A stretch of 64,000 bases of DNA from Antitrichia curtipendula. Its lineage: Eukaryota > Streptophyta > Bryopsida > Hypnales > Leucodontaceae. The translations under genes were made by a program, and so were the position numbers. Below the pieces are notes generated by a model. The model worked only from the letters and a program-made list of their open reading frames with translations. It did no database searches and was not told the origin of the DNA. The DNA lies in the NCBI GenBank assembly GCA_951230915.1, contig OX579635.1, positions 44,888,001-44,952,000 on the forward strand, read 5' to 3'. This document shows positions 24,395-36,925 of this stretch, piece after piece (the stretch's first letter is position 1; every line of letters begins with the position of its first letter).

Positions 24395-25850
24395 ATTTCC
24401 AAATTAGATTTGCAAAAATTAGGTCATAGATTTAAAGAACACAAAAATTTCAAAAAATCACTCTGTCAAGAGAACCTCATTTCAAATCCATTCCAACAAA
24501 TTTTAGTCAAAAAATGATCATTTTTATTTTTGATTGACTTTAGAAGGAATTTTGAAATTTTACTTTCCAAATTTAAAAAAATACTATTGCTGATAGCATT
24601 GTTGAATCTAATCATATAGATGGAATCTAAAACTCAAAATCTACAGCTTTTGTTTGTATACCAATTCCAAAATATTCTTCCAAAAAGTACTTTATGATGA
24701 TTTTTCTCAAATTGTCAATTTTGAAGAAGACTCTGTGCATTGAGGAATTAAGGCAATGTGTGGAAATTTTTTTGGCCCATTTGACTACATGGATTGAAAG
24801 ATTATAATGCTTGAAATGAGAAATAAAAACTTTTTTTTTTCATTCCTACAAACTAGGGATAACAAACTTCAAGCCCTTTCAAAGTAAAAGTTTTGGTCTA
24901 CACAAAAATGAGGATTTTGACTATTTATAAATATATGATGTTAGGTTCACTCATGAAAAATTTGAGAAGCAAATATAGAATCTAGCTTACTCTAAATCAA
25001 TCTGTAATGCAAGGAGGTTAAGTACATTGGCAATACATTAATCAATTTTTATGATTTCTTGTGCAATGAAGAATTTTTGAATTTAAAATACAAATAATAA
25101 AAAATTAGAGACAAAAATTTGGAAAATGTGTGAAAAATTTCAAAAACTTTGACTTCACATATTACAAGATAATAGGGCTTGAGGTTATAAGAAAAGGATT
25201 TTTCTTGAAGCCACCCAATTATTGCAAATAAATATTGACTCTTCTAAGAATGTGATTTGAGAATTAAATGTTTTATTAGTTATATAAATGCCAAATTTCA
25301 ATAGTTGATGAGAATATTTATAAAAGATGCTCCAAAGATGCCCAAATTGCAAGGACTACCATAAAAAGTTTAAGTTGGAAAAAATTATGTTCTTATCAAG
25401 GGGATACATGTTCACACCTTACGTCAAAATTTCATTAACATCACACCAAAATTGACTTCATAAGAACCTACCCAGAATTTCAATTATTCCTTCAATGGAC
25501 AATTGGCCTTTAGGGGTTAAAAATTTCTACTTGAATTCAATTGATTATTGTTGGTTTCATAATGTATACCCCATACACATATATAGTAGAATGAAAAAAA
25601 AATTTATGAAGAAAAGTGACGGCGGAACAAAATTGGCCACTTAAATTTTATATATAAGATAAACCGGCCTTAAAATCCACATGAATGAATTTATAAAAAA
25701 CATAGGTATTGGAAATAGGCCCCTCTTAGTTTTTTAAAGTAAAAATAGGATCATCTTAAATGCAAGAAGTACAGTAAATAGCCCCACATCAAATATCCTC
25801 TTAACTCAAGTGTATATCTTGAATTACAAGAAGTGATCTCTGTGGGAACT
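24395..25850. mobile_element. Composite insertion: copy of the 39.5-40.6 kb repeat plus flanking A+T-rich DNA
   Basis: 24700-25516 is collinear with 39560-40570 (shared phrases include GCAAGGAGGTTAA and TGATTTCTTGTG). It ends GGCCTTTAGGGG followed by TTAA at 25517-25520, the terminus of the CCCCTAAAG family. 25521-25850 is extra A+T-rich DNA, after which array monomers resume (AACTCACCAAACAACATGAC). The left end near 24395 is not clear. Confidence 0.6.
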
Positions 25851-26972
25851 CACCAAACAACATGACCGCCATTTTTTGCTTTTGCACCTAGATACTATTA
25901 TTACACCAGTCAAATCTTCATATTTTCTTGTAACAAGTAAAAGGAGACTCCCTTATTTACCACAGAACATGACAATTACCTTTTTATTGGTGCACCTAAG
26001 TGACCTAACTACTACTATTAGATTGGTCAAATTTCCATATTTTCTTAATAATTAGTGATAAGAGACTCCATAATTCCCAAAAGAACACAAGTTCTATCAT
26101 TTTTCATTGTTGCATATTCCTATTTTTATAAGGCTAGTCAAATTTTCATATTTTCTTAGTCATAAGTGAATGTAGACTAAACAACTCATAGAAAAACATA
26201 ACTGTCATTTTAAAAAAAAATTGTAGCAACTAATTATTATTACTAGATTGGTTCAATTTTCCTATTTTTCTTTATGACAAGTGAAATGAGACTCACCAAC
26301 TCACCAAAGAATACAACCATCATTTTTTTTGTTTTACTGCAACTAGCTAATACTATTAGACTAGTGAAATTTCTATTGATTTTCTTGGTGACAAGTGAAA
26401 AGAGAGACCTGTCTCCAAGTCACCAAAGAATGCGACATTTGGACTACATCTAGCCTATAGATTAGTGATATTTTTATTGATTTTTTTGGAGACAAGCTAG
26501 TGAAAGGAGACTAGCCTATCCCCAACTCACCAAAGAATGTGACATCCATATTGCACCTAGCTACTATTATTAGATTGGTGATATTTCCATTGATTTTTCT
26601 AGTGACAGGTGAAAGGAGAGTCTCCAACTCACCAATGAATACAACCGCCCTTTTTGTTGTTGCAGTAGCTATTATTATTTGACCTTCTGACCTTCATAAT
26701 TTTTCGGTGACAAGTAAAAAGAGACTTGCCAACTCACCAAAAAACACAACTGCCACTTTTTGTTTTGCTACCAAGATACTATTATTAGACCGGCCAAGTT
26801 TTTATATTCTTTGGGTGACAGGTGAAAGGAGACTCACCTACTTAACATAGATCACGACCTCTACTTTTGGGTACTGCTGCACCTAGCTAGTGGTGAAATT
26901 TCTTTTGTTTTTTTTGGTGACAAGTGAAAGGAGACTCCTATCCCCAACTCACCAAAGAATGTGACATTTGGA

Positions 26973-28505
26973 TACCGTATGCAATAGATACTAAGACTAA
27001 ACGTACTTGGGGGTACTAGATGTTCGAAAAAAACAATTTCTTCCACACACGTACATAAGGTTTTTGGAGATGTACCCAGAGTGAGGATGCCGGTGGGTGC
27101 GACGATTTTGGGGATGTACCCTAAACTGACCTTAGCTTCTAAGTTAGCTTGCACATGAGCTGTCCGTCTTCAGTTGGTGCTTTGCGCTACTCATTCCTGT
27201 CATAGTAATCACGGCTTCCAGTAGTCTATTTTCCTTTTCCAGTTTGACTGCTTTGACACAAACCAACCAACCAAAAGTAGCCGGCCGAATTCCATCACTG
27301 CCAGCAGCCGACTGCAATTAAATAAAACAACTCCCCACTCCGGCACTAAGCTAGCCAGGATGATTGATCGATATGATAATCACCTCACTCACGGCGGGCC
27401 GACTTGGAAACTGGCCGGAGATCGAAGCTCACTATCTGGACTGTGGAATTGATCAACCCATATATAATTGATCCAAGACTGATTCCGTCATTAGTTCCGA
27501 GCGCACTTGCCAGCCTATGAAAACCCCGAGTACGTCCCGAATGAAAGAGAGGTTCGGAACTGATCGACGACGGAGTCCGATCCACTCACGGATCGATTGA
27601 CTGTAACTTAATAAGTAATTAAGCGCGTTCAGTTCCATTCCATTCCGTTCCGTTGCAGAATATCGAAGGTCAATGACATTCCTCCCAAGTCTTCTGCTAC
27701 GTACTGCGGACCGATCGAGGAGTGGAGCCCCTGCTAATCACTACAGCTAGTAGGGTAATTGATTGGGTTGGGTGGGGCTTCAGTCTCAAATTCTCATCAA
27801 TCATAGGTTTCTGATTTTTAAGTTTTCTAGCTGGGGCCCAAGAAATTGGTGCATCATGACTGACTTTGTTCGATCGATCTCCATCATGACTTTTGTTTTG
27901 TTTTGTTTTGTTTTGTTTTGGAGGGAACCTTTGGTTGCATACAGTACGTAACAGGAGGGGGAGTAAAGTAGAAGTTCCAAAGTCCAAACTCATCAAATGT
28001 GAACTCGAGAAAAGGGGTGGATTGGATTGGCCAGGACTGGACTGGACTTTTACAGTGTTGGATTGTTACAAAGAGGCCACTTGAAGGGCATCCTGTTTGG
28101 CTGTTCCTGCTACAGAAAATCCTCGCAATCATAGTTTGGCTATTGGGTTGTACAAACAGTGACCACCAAGGCAGGTAGGCAGGCAATGTGGAGTGCAGTT
28201 TGCCTGGTCACCCTGGAAGGACACTGAGTACGTGTGCAATGGATGACAGAGAATCCTTCTTTGGACACAAGTGGGGATTTTCATCCTTGGAATTTTGTGT
28301 GGAACTGAGGGGAGGTCTTGTACGATAGTTCGACCTCCAATGAGTGCTCTTGGGCTTATTTTAACCAAGAGTCCTATGAGAGTTTGTCACTGCAACAACC
28401 ATCTCACCCCATCCCCCAAAAGTTGGCTAGTGAAGAATATTTGGGACCCTAATCTAGTTGCCTTCAAAGCAATGAATTCCTAAATGTTTTTTGGTCAATT
28501 TTTAG
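26973..28505. other. Unique, more GC-balanced island, no supported gene
   Basis: Composition resembles the genic first 7 kb rather than the repeats. Frames on both strands (27385-27585, 27697-27996, 27884-28186, 28129-28368) overlap one another and show no domain. Contains a (TTTTG)6 microsatellite at 27891-27920. Could be a promoter region or decayed gene. Confidence 0.4.
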
Positions 28506-28509
28506 TTAA

Positions 28510-29394
28510 CCTCTAAAGGACCAACATGTTTAGGGGCCCAAAATTGATTCAAAATACTCATCCCTAAAGCAAGGTCAAAATCTTCATCAATATTTATATT
28601 TTAAGTAATCAAATTGTAGGATCCTTTGGTTAACTTGTTTGAGTGCATTGTCCAAAAAATTTAGAATAAGTATCCCCACCAATTGCAAGTTCAATGTGTC
28701 TAAACTTCAAAATGTAGAATTTGTTGGCCCTTCTGAAAGCTAAAGTTTTATATTTCAACATTTTAAGAAAAAAAACATGTATAATCTATAATTTGTGCAT
28801 TTTAGTCAATATGTTGAAAAATGGGTTGAAAATATACGTAAATTTTTTTAACCAAAAATACTTCATATAATTCAACTTTTTAAAAATTATAAAACAAAAA
28901 AAAATACTAAATGAAAGAAAAACCACTATGCTAATAACTTTTATACAAAATTAAAAATTCTTAATACCAAAGGTAAAAATGTTCTAATGAACATTTAATA
29001 TATTTATTTATATTTAAAAAATTGAAAATTGAAAGCAAAAGGCACTTTTATATATATTTTTTACTTTCATTGCTCGCAAAATAAACCTCTTCACAAGTAT
29101 TACTTCATTATTTGAAATCAAGTAATTCAAATGTTTCTGAGTATGAATAAATCTATACAATTCCAAAAAAATAATTAATATTTTTTCAGAACATATTTTT
29201 TGCTGCTTGATTTGGCATCAAATTTTTTTTTTAAATGTAACTTTGGAATATTTATTGAAATGACATGAAACAAAGTTTCACACATAGACTATGATAAGTA
29301 GCACCCATCCTAAAAACAATTCCAAATTATGAAATCAATAGAGGTTGCTCAAATTCTTAGAAAGCCTAAAGTGAACTCTTTGGTCCTTTAGGGG
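28510..29394. mobile_element. CCCCTAAAG-family element (degenerate)
   Basis: Left end CCTCTAAAGGACC after TTAA (28506-28509). Right end GGTCCTTTAGGGG before TTGA. The termini are thus ~12-bp inverted repeats with one mismatch. Interior A+T-rich, no coding. Confidence 0.6.
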
Positions 29395-29398
29395 TTGA

Positions 29399-32300
29399 AT
29401 GAGTCTATGTGAAAAGAAGGCAAGCTCCCTTAATCACCCCATTACAAGTTTTAACATCCCACAAATATTTTGACATGTGTTTGAGGAGGATAAAAAAAAA
29501 CTTGTAGACCAAAATCTCCCTCAAATTGGCCAATAGGGAACCAAAAGCCCTAATAGAGAATTAAAATACACACAAACACAACAAAACACTCAATTTCCTA
29601 CACGCATTGACTTCTATGAATTTTGTAATCCACTCAAAAATCCAAAGTGTAATTTTAGGATAAGATTCTTTTCAAAATTATCATTAGGGCCCAAAAATCC
29701 AAAATGGACCCTAATCAAGCTATGACCACAAAGTTCAGCACCCTACGCCAACAAAACTTCCCTCAAAATCACCATTAGGGCACCACAATGGGCCCTAATT
29801 GAGCCATGACCCAAAAAATTTGGCACATAATCACATGCACTTCCTACTCACACAACATATGCATTTGACAATTTGACCATAAATCCATGAGTTTATTACA
29901 ACTCATCCAAATTCTAATCTTACACCAAATTTATAAAAGATGCAATGAAAATTGCAAGTCAAAGAAGTACAAACTTTGAAAGAAGATTAACCTTCAACTC
30001 CACAGTAGACCACCTTCTATTAAAATGGACATTGCATCTTTAGACTTACTCCAAATTAGGTGAATTTAGGCTTGTTGAAAATCCCACTTCAAGGTGCACT
30101 ATCCCTCTAAATTTCAGCCCATTCCGCTTTTCCATTCTCTTGCTATCACTTGCCAAAGTTGATAGTCCCAAATTCCCAATTGAAGCAACAGCTAACCTCC
30201 TTGCATTAAATTAGCCGCCCCATCCTTGTCTTTGCTCAAAATTCATCAAGTCATAGCTTTAGTCTATTTATTAGTAATATAGTTCTTTTCATTGCTATAG
30301 GAATTAGAAAAAAGATCCTAATTATTTTTGGTGGTTCTAAAGTATTATTATATATTTTAATTCACTTTTTTTAATTTTTGAGTTCTAAAAGTATGTGGTG
30401 AAAATTTTGATTGGAAAATTATGTAGTGTATTATCAATTCTTTGGACATGGTTGCATTGCAAGATATTTTGGAATGTCCTTCATGTCTTTGATTGCCCTA
30501 AAATTTTGTGGAGGCATGTCTAATATGACCTTCAATATGAAAGATTCTTAAATTCAAAATGTATAGTGTGAAAATCTCTCACAAATGGTGGTCAAAGGTA
30601 TTTGAAATTCTTCGGTAGGATAAAAAAAAAGCTTTCACTTAAAATGCTTATATCTTTCAATTTGTATAGTCAAACATTATGAAATTTTTATCACCTCTTC
30701 TTCCACAAGCCTAGTACAAGATCCTATAGTTCAATCCCTCCAAAAAATATTTTGTTGAAATTTTGAATGTATGCATAAAAAATGGCAATTTAGGTGGTTT
30801 TAAATTAGAAAATGGCCTTGAACCTTTAGAGACAAAGCAAATAATTCACATGGTACCCAAAAGGATAATTTCTATGGTATCCAACCAATCTTTCTATTAG
30901 GGTCAAAGTAGATGCATTCATAATTGTCATTTATTGAAATCCACCCAAACTGAGTGAAATATGGACGAAGCCTTGTAATTTTTATTTTTTTTAAGCTATT
31001 TAGTAATTAGAAGAGAATTTATGTTGAAGTCATAGTAGAGAATTTTGATCCAATAGTAAAAAAAACATTACTTCCAGAGTTCATCTTCATAAAGTACAAA
31101 CAATTGCCAATAGAATCAACTGTAAATCAAGCATACAAACATGTGAAAAAATATAATAGGCATTCAAATGGTGGATTTTCATAAATGCACTTGCTTTATG
31201 ATTTTTCCAATAGCTACTTTTACTAGTTGTTTACCATGCCTTGATTGCCTTCCTTCTCCATTCATGCTCATATTTTAGGTGTTGAAAATAACTAAACAAA
31301 TTAAATAACATGTATTCATACCTTACTATGAGGCCACAATTTGAAAAAGTGGTGTGCCCAAAAGATTAGGCAGATATAGGCTATTCACACTCATTGCTAT
31401 ATAGCACATATAGCATATTCACAAGTTCACACCTTGTACAAAAAATTTGGTAAATGAATTTAAAGCCTTAAAATTCAAGTGAGAGTTCAAACCAATATCT
31501 ATAGTCACCGATCCATAATTATCAATCCTACATGACTACTTGTAAGATAAGGTAGGTGGATTTGAGCATCGGTAGTACATCTTTTTCATATTTGAACTCC
31601 AATTATATTGTGTGTTGAAAATTCCTATCAAACCTAAACACTCTTTAAAAATTTGTAAATCCCTAAAACTTTAGATAGTCTTATGTCTAGACACATTTTC
31701 TTTGCAAATAATCAATGTGAACATCCCAAGAATGATATAAATAGAGTAGTGGCTATTATTTTTGAATGGATAGTGACTAATCCTTCCAACTTCCAAAATC
31801 CCAAACCCCATAATACATGTTTTTTTAATTTCATTTAGGATAACAAAAGAAATTGAATATGTATCTACATATATCTAGACAGTAGACATATATTGTATAT
31901 AATTATCCATCATATAGCTATCATATTTTTGTATCTATGTTTGAACCTTTTATACATTATATATTGTATCCATATCCTCACATCTATATTTATATGTGTA
32001 TCTATTGTATACCATATTTGTAAATTTGATGTAGACTAAAGTATTATATTTTTTGAGGATTTATTTCAAAAAATGTTTAGTATTTATATAGGGGGCTTAG
32101 TATTTTTTAGTAGATAAATAAACCTTACTATGTCTTACTTTTTCATTGTCATGTGACAAGAATACCTAATGACTTTTATTATGCCATGTTCACTAACTTT
32201 AATTCTACAGGTTCAAAGTCTTGGAATGGGTTTGTTAGGATTTGGATTAGAGGCAAGTTTCTAAAATGTCAAATTTTATTGTAACTTTTTAAAATTTCTT

Positions 32301-33152
32301 TTGGAGGTTAGTGAATGTACTAGCTTTATGAGAATATAATTTTTTTAAATATTTGTTTCTATGGAGAAAATATTATGCCTTCCTAAGTACAAAATGCTAG
32401 ACTTATGCGACAAGAAGAAAAATATAAAAAATTAAAACTTTAAGTATTTTATCTAATATAATATATTTATATCTTTATCAAAAACTTTAATTCATTCTAT
32501 GAAGGTAAGTAATGTTAAAGTTATAAAGAGTCTAGTTTTGTAGGCAATTAGGGCATCCTTTGTAAAAACATATTGTACAAGATTCGGTTTCAAAGTCAAT
32601 TTTTGCAATTTTTCAAATTAAAAGATCAATAGGGTGTAGGTTATTTGCTACAATAATTTGACCACTAGGGTTGACATATGTCAATTCCATTTTAGAACAC
32701 TAACAAAACATTATTTCCTTCCATATTATACCTACTTCTATTTAACAAAAAATTAAAGAATAATTTTTTATTTTTTAGGGGGAATTTTTTTGGAATCTTC
32801 AACTCAATTGCCTACCATAAGAATTTTAACCTCAAAACTTTGTAGTGCAAAAAAGTTTAGTTAAGGGGATTCAAAGTCCCAACCATGTTAAGCTAGATGG
32901 AAAAAATATTAAAAATATATATTTTTTGTTTTGAAACCAATATCTTAGAATTTTCCTGGTCAAAGTATATAAAATTATTTTCAGGCATTTTCATGTAAGT
33001 TTTGTACAAGATCCTACAATTGAATGTGCAAAATAGTAGTTTTTTGCATTGCAACACTTTGCACTAGAAATGCCAATTTTGATTTTTGAAGTGTTTTATT
33101 ATGAACCTTTAGGAACTAAACTTTAAAGGTTCTTGCAAGCCCAACAAGCATT
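29399..33152. other. A+T-rich repeat-derived DNA
   Basis: No gene. Contains degenerate, partly reverse-oriented pieces of the dispersed family (ACAAGATCCTA near 30717 and 33006) and a TATGT/TATTG-rich low-complexity stretch at 31860-32010. The rest shows nothing I can name. Confidence 0.4.
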
Positions 33153-33156
33153 TTAA

Positions 33157-33725
33157 CCCCTAAAGCCCCGAGGGTGTTTTTTGTGAAAAAACACTCAAAA
33201 CTACTACTTCTATTGTATTCATTTAAGGAAACCAATTTTTTTTGAGAATTTAATCGTATGATTTTGTACTTAGCTTTCCTGGGATCATGTAGTAAAAATT
33301 TCATCAAATTTGACCAAACGGATTGGAAGATATTAGCATTCAAAGTTGGACAAAAAGTTTTTTCTTATGAAGATGCTTAAATTGCCCGAAAAAAAAAGAT
33401 TGTCCATAACTTTTTCATCCCTAGTCCAAACAAAATGAATCAAAGCTTTACATGTAGATAAAAACATAATATTTTAGGAAAAAAAATTCAAAAATAATTA
33501 TTTTGACTTTTTATAATTTTTTTTGGGCTGCCCGCCAATCTCCATTTCTTGCTTATTGTGTCATAACTTTTTCATTTAGCATCCGACTGAAACAAAAATT
33601 ATATATCCACAAAGCCCTTAAAAAACTATACAACTTCAAAAAAATTCAAAAAATTTCACTTCAAATTGAGACAATAAAAAACTACCCGAACCCAAACTGT
33701 CCCTTGACAAACGGTTCTTTAGCAG
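33157..33725 (+). mobile_element. CCCCTAAAG-family element with TTAA on both sides
   Basis: TTAA at 33153-33156 then CCCCTAAAGCCCCGAGGGTG. Right end CTTTAGCAG then TTAA at 33726-33729. About 570 bp and collinear with 56481-57061; both contain the phrase TTTTTTTTGGGCTGCCC. The shared short frame (33503-33742 here, 56835-57059 there) matches because the copies match, not because it is a recognisable protein. Confidence 0.7.
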
Positions 33726-33752
33726 TTAAAGATGAAATATGAATTTTCACAT

Positions 33753-33952
33753 NNNNNNNNNNNNNNNNNNNNNNNNNNNNNNNNNNNNNNNNNNNNNNNN
33801 NNNNNNNNNNNNNNNNNNNNNNNNNNNNNNNNNNNNNNNNNNNNNNNNNNNNNNNNNNNNNNNNNNNNNNNNNNNNNNNNNNNNNNNNNNNNNNNNNNNN
33901 NNNNNNNNNNNNNNNNNNNNNNNNNNNNNNNNNNNNNNNNNNNNNNNNNNNN
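33753..33952. other. Assembly gap (200 N)
   Basis: A run of exactly 200 N, probably a placeholder size. It hides the left terminus of the Harbinger element and whatever separates it from the preceding repeat. Confidence 1.
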
Positions 33953-34377
33953 ACTACGGCACAAGGTTGAGAGTCCGTCGATTTCCACCAATCAGATTTC
34001 AGAAACTCAAAAATTTGGCCTCTCGAGCCTTCATGCTAGGAAGCACAATCCGAAGGTTGTTGCCCTCAAAATTGACAATATGTCAGAATATTTATTCCAT
34101 ATCGACGGACTCTCGACCTGATTTTGGGTCGAGCAAAAATGGGAACCCAAACTCTAGTCGAGAGGCCGTCAAATTTTGAAAAAATAAAATTCAAAAATAT
34201 AAAAGACTGAGAAAATCTCAGCCGTTAGATCTTGGTGGACTGTTTTTGCAAGGCAGCAAGTAGGATGCACCTTCTTCTTTTCTCTCTTTCTCTCGTATTT
34301 CTTGATAGAGATCTCTCAATTTTTTTGCAGTTATTTGTTGCTTGTTAGCTCTCTCATTTTTTTTGCAAGCAGAGAAG

Positions 34378-35353
34378 ATGGACAATTTTTCTCAAAACCC
34401 TTTCTTAAATTGTAGCCAACTGCCTTTGATGGGGTTGGAAATTTTTTTGGCTCCAATTTCTTATGGAGCATTTCAACCCTTTTCAACTCAAGTTAGAAAG
34501 AATAGAAGAGAAGAGAGTCAAGAGGCAAATGGTGAAAGAATAGAAGAGAGGGTTGTTGAGGGAGGCGATTGTGAGATTATAGGGTCTTCCAAAAAGAGAG
34601 TTGCTCTTAAGCAAAAGAGTGTTTCAAAGAAAAAAGCAGCTCCAAAAAAAAAGACAGCAGTGAAAATTGAAAGAAAAGGAGAAGGAGAAGAGGCAAATTG
34701 AATGTGGGAGGACTCGGAGGTGCTTCAATTGATTGCGTTGAAGGGGGAGATGGAGCTTGAATTTGTTAGAAACGGCAAAAAACAAGGTATAAATTTTTTA
34801 TCCTAATTTGAATTTTTTTGCAAAAGGTTTTGGATTGAGGAGTAAGGCCCTAAAGGTCTTTGCCTTCGCGCCCGTGCCCGGCCCCCACGGCCCTCCTTTC
34901 CCCCCATTGTATATGCAAATGTTGTGTCGCCGGTGGGATTTGAAACCTACTCTCCACCATCACAATGGAGAGACTTTGCATAGTATGGACAACCCTCCAC
35001 CTACTTCCTTCCCTTGATGAATGACTCCTTCATTCCTCATTTATATCTTCCATAGTCTTTGTTTCACAGTGAAAGCAAGTGCTGTAATTGTTCTTTCAAT
35101 GCCAGTTTTGACTCCTTCTTCATTTTTTTTCAGTATTTTGCTTGTAGGAATTGATACTTGGATAAGGCTTCATGCTAAAATGTTTGTCATGCTACCTAAG
35201 TTCAACCACACTGCTGCAACATGCCGTAAGAAGTTCAAGGCCATTTTTTATTCTTACAAAGAAGACAAAATGGCCAATGGCATTTCGGGCAATAACTGGC
35301 AAGAGAGCAAATTTTATGATGCTCTAGATCAATGGTACCACCAGGCCGGGTAA
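34378..35353 (+). pseudogene. Harbinger ORF1: Myb/SANT-like (trihelix-type) DNA-binding protein, broken
   Basis: From ATG 34378 (MDNFSQNPF...) a lysine-rich frame runs to TGA at 34699-34701. The same frame continues directly with MWEDSEVLQLIALKGEMELE (34702-34786), the first helix of a Myb/SANT-like domain. A GT at 34787 and the TAG acceptor ending at 35147 join it in phase to GIDTWIRLHAKMF... and CRKKFKAIFYSYKEDK...ISG (35148-35350), the rest of the domain. ORF1 proteins of PIF/Harbinger elements help the transposase bind and enter the nucleus. The TGA just before the domain is consistent with a CGA-to-TGA change, so the gene is most likely dead. An alternative is an intron spanning the stop. 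Confidence 0.75.
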
Positions 35354-35687
35354 ATCATGAAGCATGTTTCGACTACAACCACGGATAAAGTACAAAGTCG
35401 TGGAGAGTGCACCATCTCCAACAACCACTTCCACTAGAAGAAAATGAGGGGTTTTGCGACTAGAAGAACAACTGGATTTTGAGTTGCTTCGGACACTTGC
35501 GACTGGTGCTAATTTGGAGAGCCGTAGTTGCAGTGGACAAGTCGCATGTGGATTTGTAGTCACAAAGGACAATGGCATTGTTTCTCATTCAACAGTCTAC
35601 TTGGAAGTTTGTCGATGAACTTTTTTGACATGGTTGCTTATGTGGTATTCACTGCCACGTGAGTTCGATCACTCAATTGATGAGTTG

Positions 35688-35830
35688 TGCGACTTGTTGG
35701 CGACTCATCTGCGACTTGTTGGCGACTCATATGTGACTTGTTTGCGACTTATTTGTGACTTGTTTGCAACTTGGTTGTGACTTAGTTGTGACTCATTTGC
35801 GACTTGTTTGTAACTTATTTGCGACTTGTA
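35688..35830 (+). repeat. CACTA subterminal array, left: 13 units of 11 bp
   Basis: Units of the form GYGACTTGTTT, in perfect 11-bp phase, with GCGACTCAT variants. Probable transposase-binding repeats. Confidence 0.85.
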
Positions 35831-36299
35831 GATTTTAAAATTCTAATCTTAATGATTTGTAGATTTTGGATATCACAACTCTAGCTTCTATTTTAGATTT
35901 CAAATATTTAAATTTAAAAGATTTCACTGGTTTAGGAAATTATATAATTTAAGAAATCTTGGATTTTTACAATTTGTAGAAATCTACAAATTGTTAAAAC
36001 CTACAAATTGTAAAAATCTACACCTAATAAAAATCGTAAAATTCTACTAAGGGAGTTCATTACATAAGAATACAACAACTTACAAGTCTTATATGTCTAA
36101 CCTAATGGTACCCTTGACAATTGATATGGGACAATTGCTATAAGACAAATAATCGGGAAACAAATTAGAAAACGACTAGAAAATGACTACAAAACAACCA
36201 AAAGAATTCTAGAAAATTCTAGTTGTTTTCTAGTCATTCTCTAGTTGCAATCTAGTCACAGAGAAGCTCTGTATTAGTGTAGGGTTACAAGAGTGTAAC

Positions 36300-36595
36300 A
36301 CAGTTGTCATTTACAAATTCTAGTTGTTTTCTAGTCGAACTATAGTTGTTTTCTAGTTGTAGTCTAGTTGTTTTCTAGTCAAACTATAGTTGTTTTCTAG
36401 TCAAACTATAGTTGTTTTCTAGTTGAGCTCTAGTTGTTTTCTAGTTGCAATCTAGTTGTTTCTGGTTGAGCTTTAGTTGTTTTCTAGTTGTTTTCTAGTC
36501 AAATTCTAGTCATTTTGTAGTTGCAGTCTAGTCATTTTCTAGTCAAACTATAGTTGTTTCTAGTCATTTTCTAGTCGAATTGTAGTCAAATTTAG
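36300..36595 (+). repeat. CACTA subterminal array, right: CTAGTTGTTTT units
   Basis: About 20 or more units of CTAGTTGTTTT / CTAGTCAAAC type, 11-12 bp each. The motif differs from the left array. Confidence 0.8.
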
Positions 36596-36925
36596 ATAAT
36601 ATGCGATTGTGGTTTGCCACAGTGGACTCCACAATGCATAGAGTTGTCCATATTAACAACGTGATGAAAATTGGATGTAGAATACCTCACAATAATTCAA
36701 ATTGCCAACTCTATTACAATCCTGTAACTTTACACTTCATTCTGCAACTACTTTGCGACTAAACAACGTAGTTGTCAAATTTGGTGCAAATAGAGAGGGT
36801 TACAGTCGCAGGATAGTTGCATAGGACACTTAGTCGATGCTTAGTCGCAGTTAGCCGGTTGTAGCGGACACGTTTTTCTTCTAGAAAGAGTAGATTAGCA
36901 ATTTGATCGGTTGATCTAGAGTATG

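Larger units (their letters stand above)
15535..26972 (+). repeat. Diverged tandem array, ~105-110 bp monomer, with later insertions
   Basis: The monomer runs: (T)TTGTTGTTGCACCTAGC, CTACTATTATTAGAC, (C/T)GGTCAAATTTTC, TATTTTCTTGGTGACAAG, TGAAAGGAGACTC, ACCAACTCACCAAAGAAC, then GACCGCCAC. Adjacent copies start ~109-110 bp apart where measured (17278 to 17388). After subtracting insertions, about 75-80 monomers remain. Two monomer types occur in blocks. Type A ends with ACCGCCACTTTTTG. Type B has GAATGTGACAT(T/C)C before the cACCTAGC box and the longer GGTGACAAGCTAGTGAAAG; it prevails at 20200-22010, 24040-24240 and 26430-26580. Copies are much diverged, so the array is old. No open frame spans monomers. 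Confidence 0.9.
35432..36886. mobile_element. Nested non-autonomous CACTA (En/Spm) element
   Basis: Left end CACTAGAAGAAAA at 35432. Right end, reversed, CTAGAAGAAAAACG, ending near 36886, with the final CA-like bases altered. Subterminal arrays of short repeats lie at both sides, as is typical of CACTA elements. No transposase frame. Matching 3-bp target duplications are not clear. It lies between the two convergent Harbinger genes. Confidence 0.7.

Noticed and set aside
15535..26972. CRISPR-like regular repeats
   Set aside because: Repeats are contiguous, diverged ~108-bp monomers without unique spacers, in a eukaryotic genome; this is a satellite-type array.
27385..28368. Several 60-100 residue frames in the GC-balanced island
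   Set aside because: They overlap on both strands, start without context and have no domain.
33503..33742. Frame shared with 56835-57059 as a conserved small protein
   Set aside because: Shared because the two repeat copies are alike; no sign of protein-level constraint or known domain.
33719..34179. Frames running through the N gap
   Set aside because: Most residues are undetermined; artefact of the gap.
34808..35017. 69-residue frame between the ORF1 exons
   Set aside because: Falls in the inferred intron of the Harbinger ORF1; proline-rich chance frame.
35324..35578. Minus-strand frame across the CACTA left end
   Set aside because: Spans the junction between ORF1 and the nested element; shadow frame.
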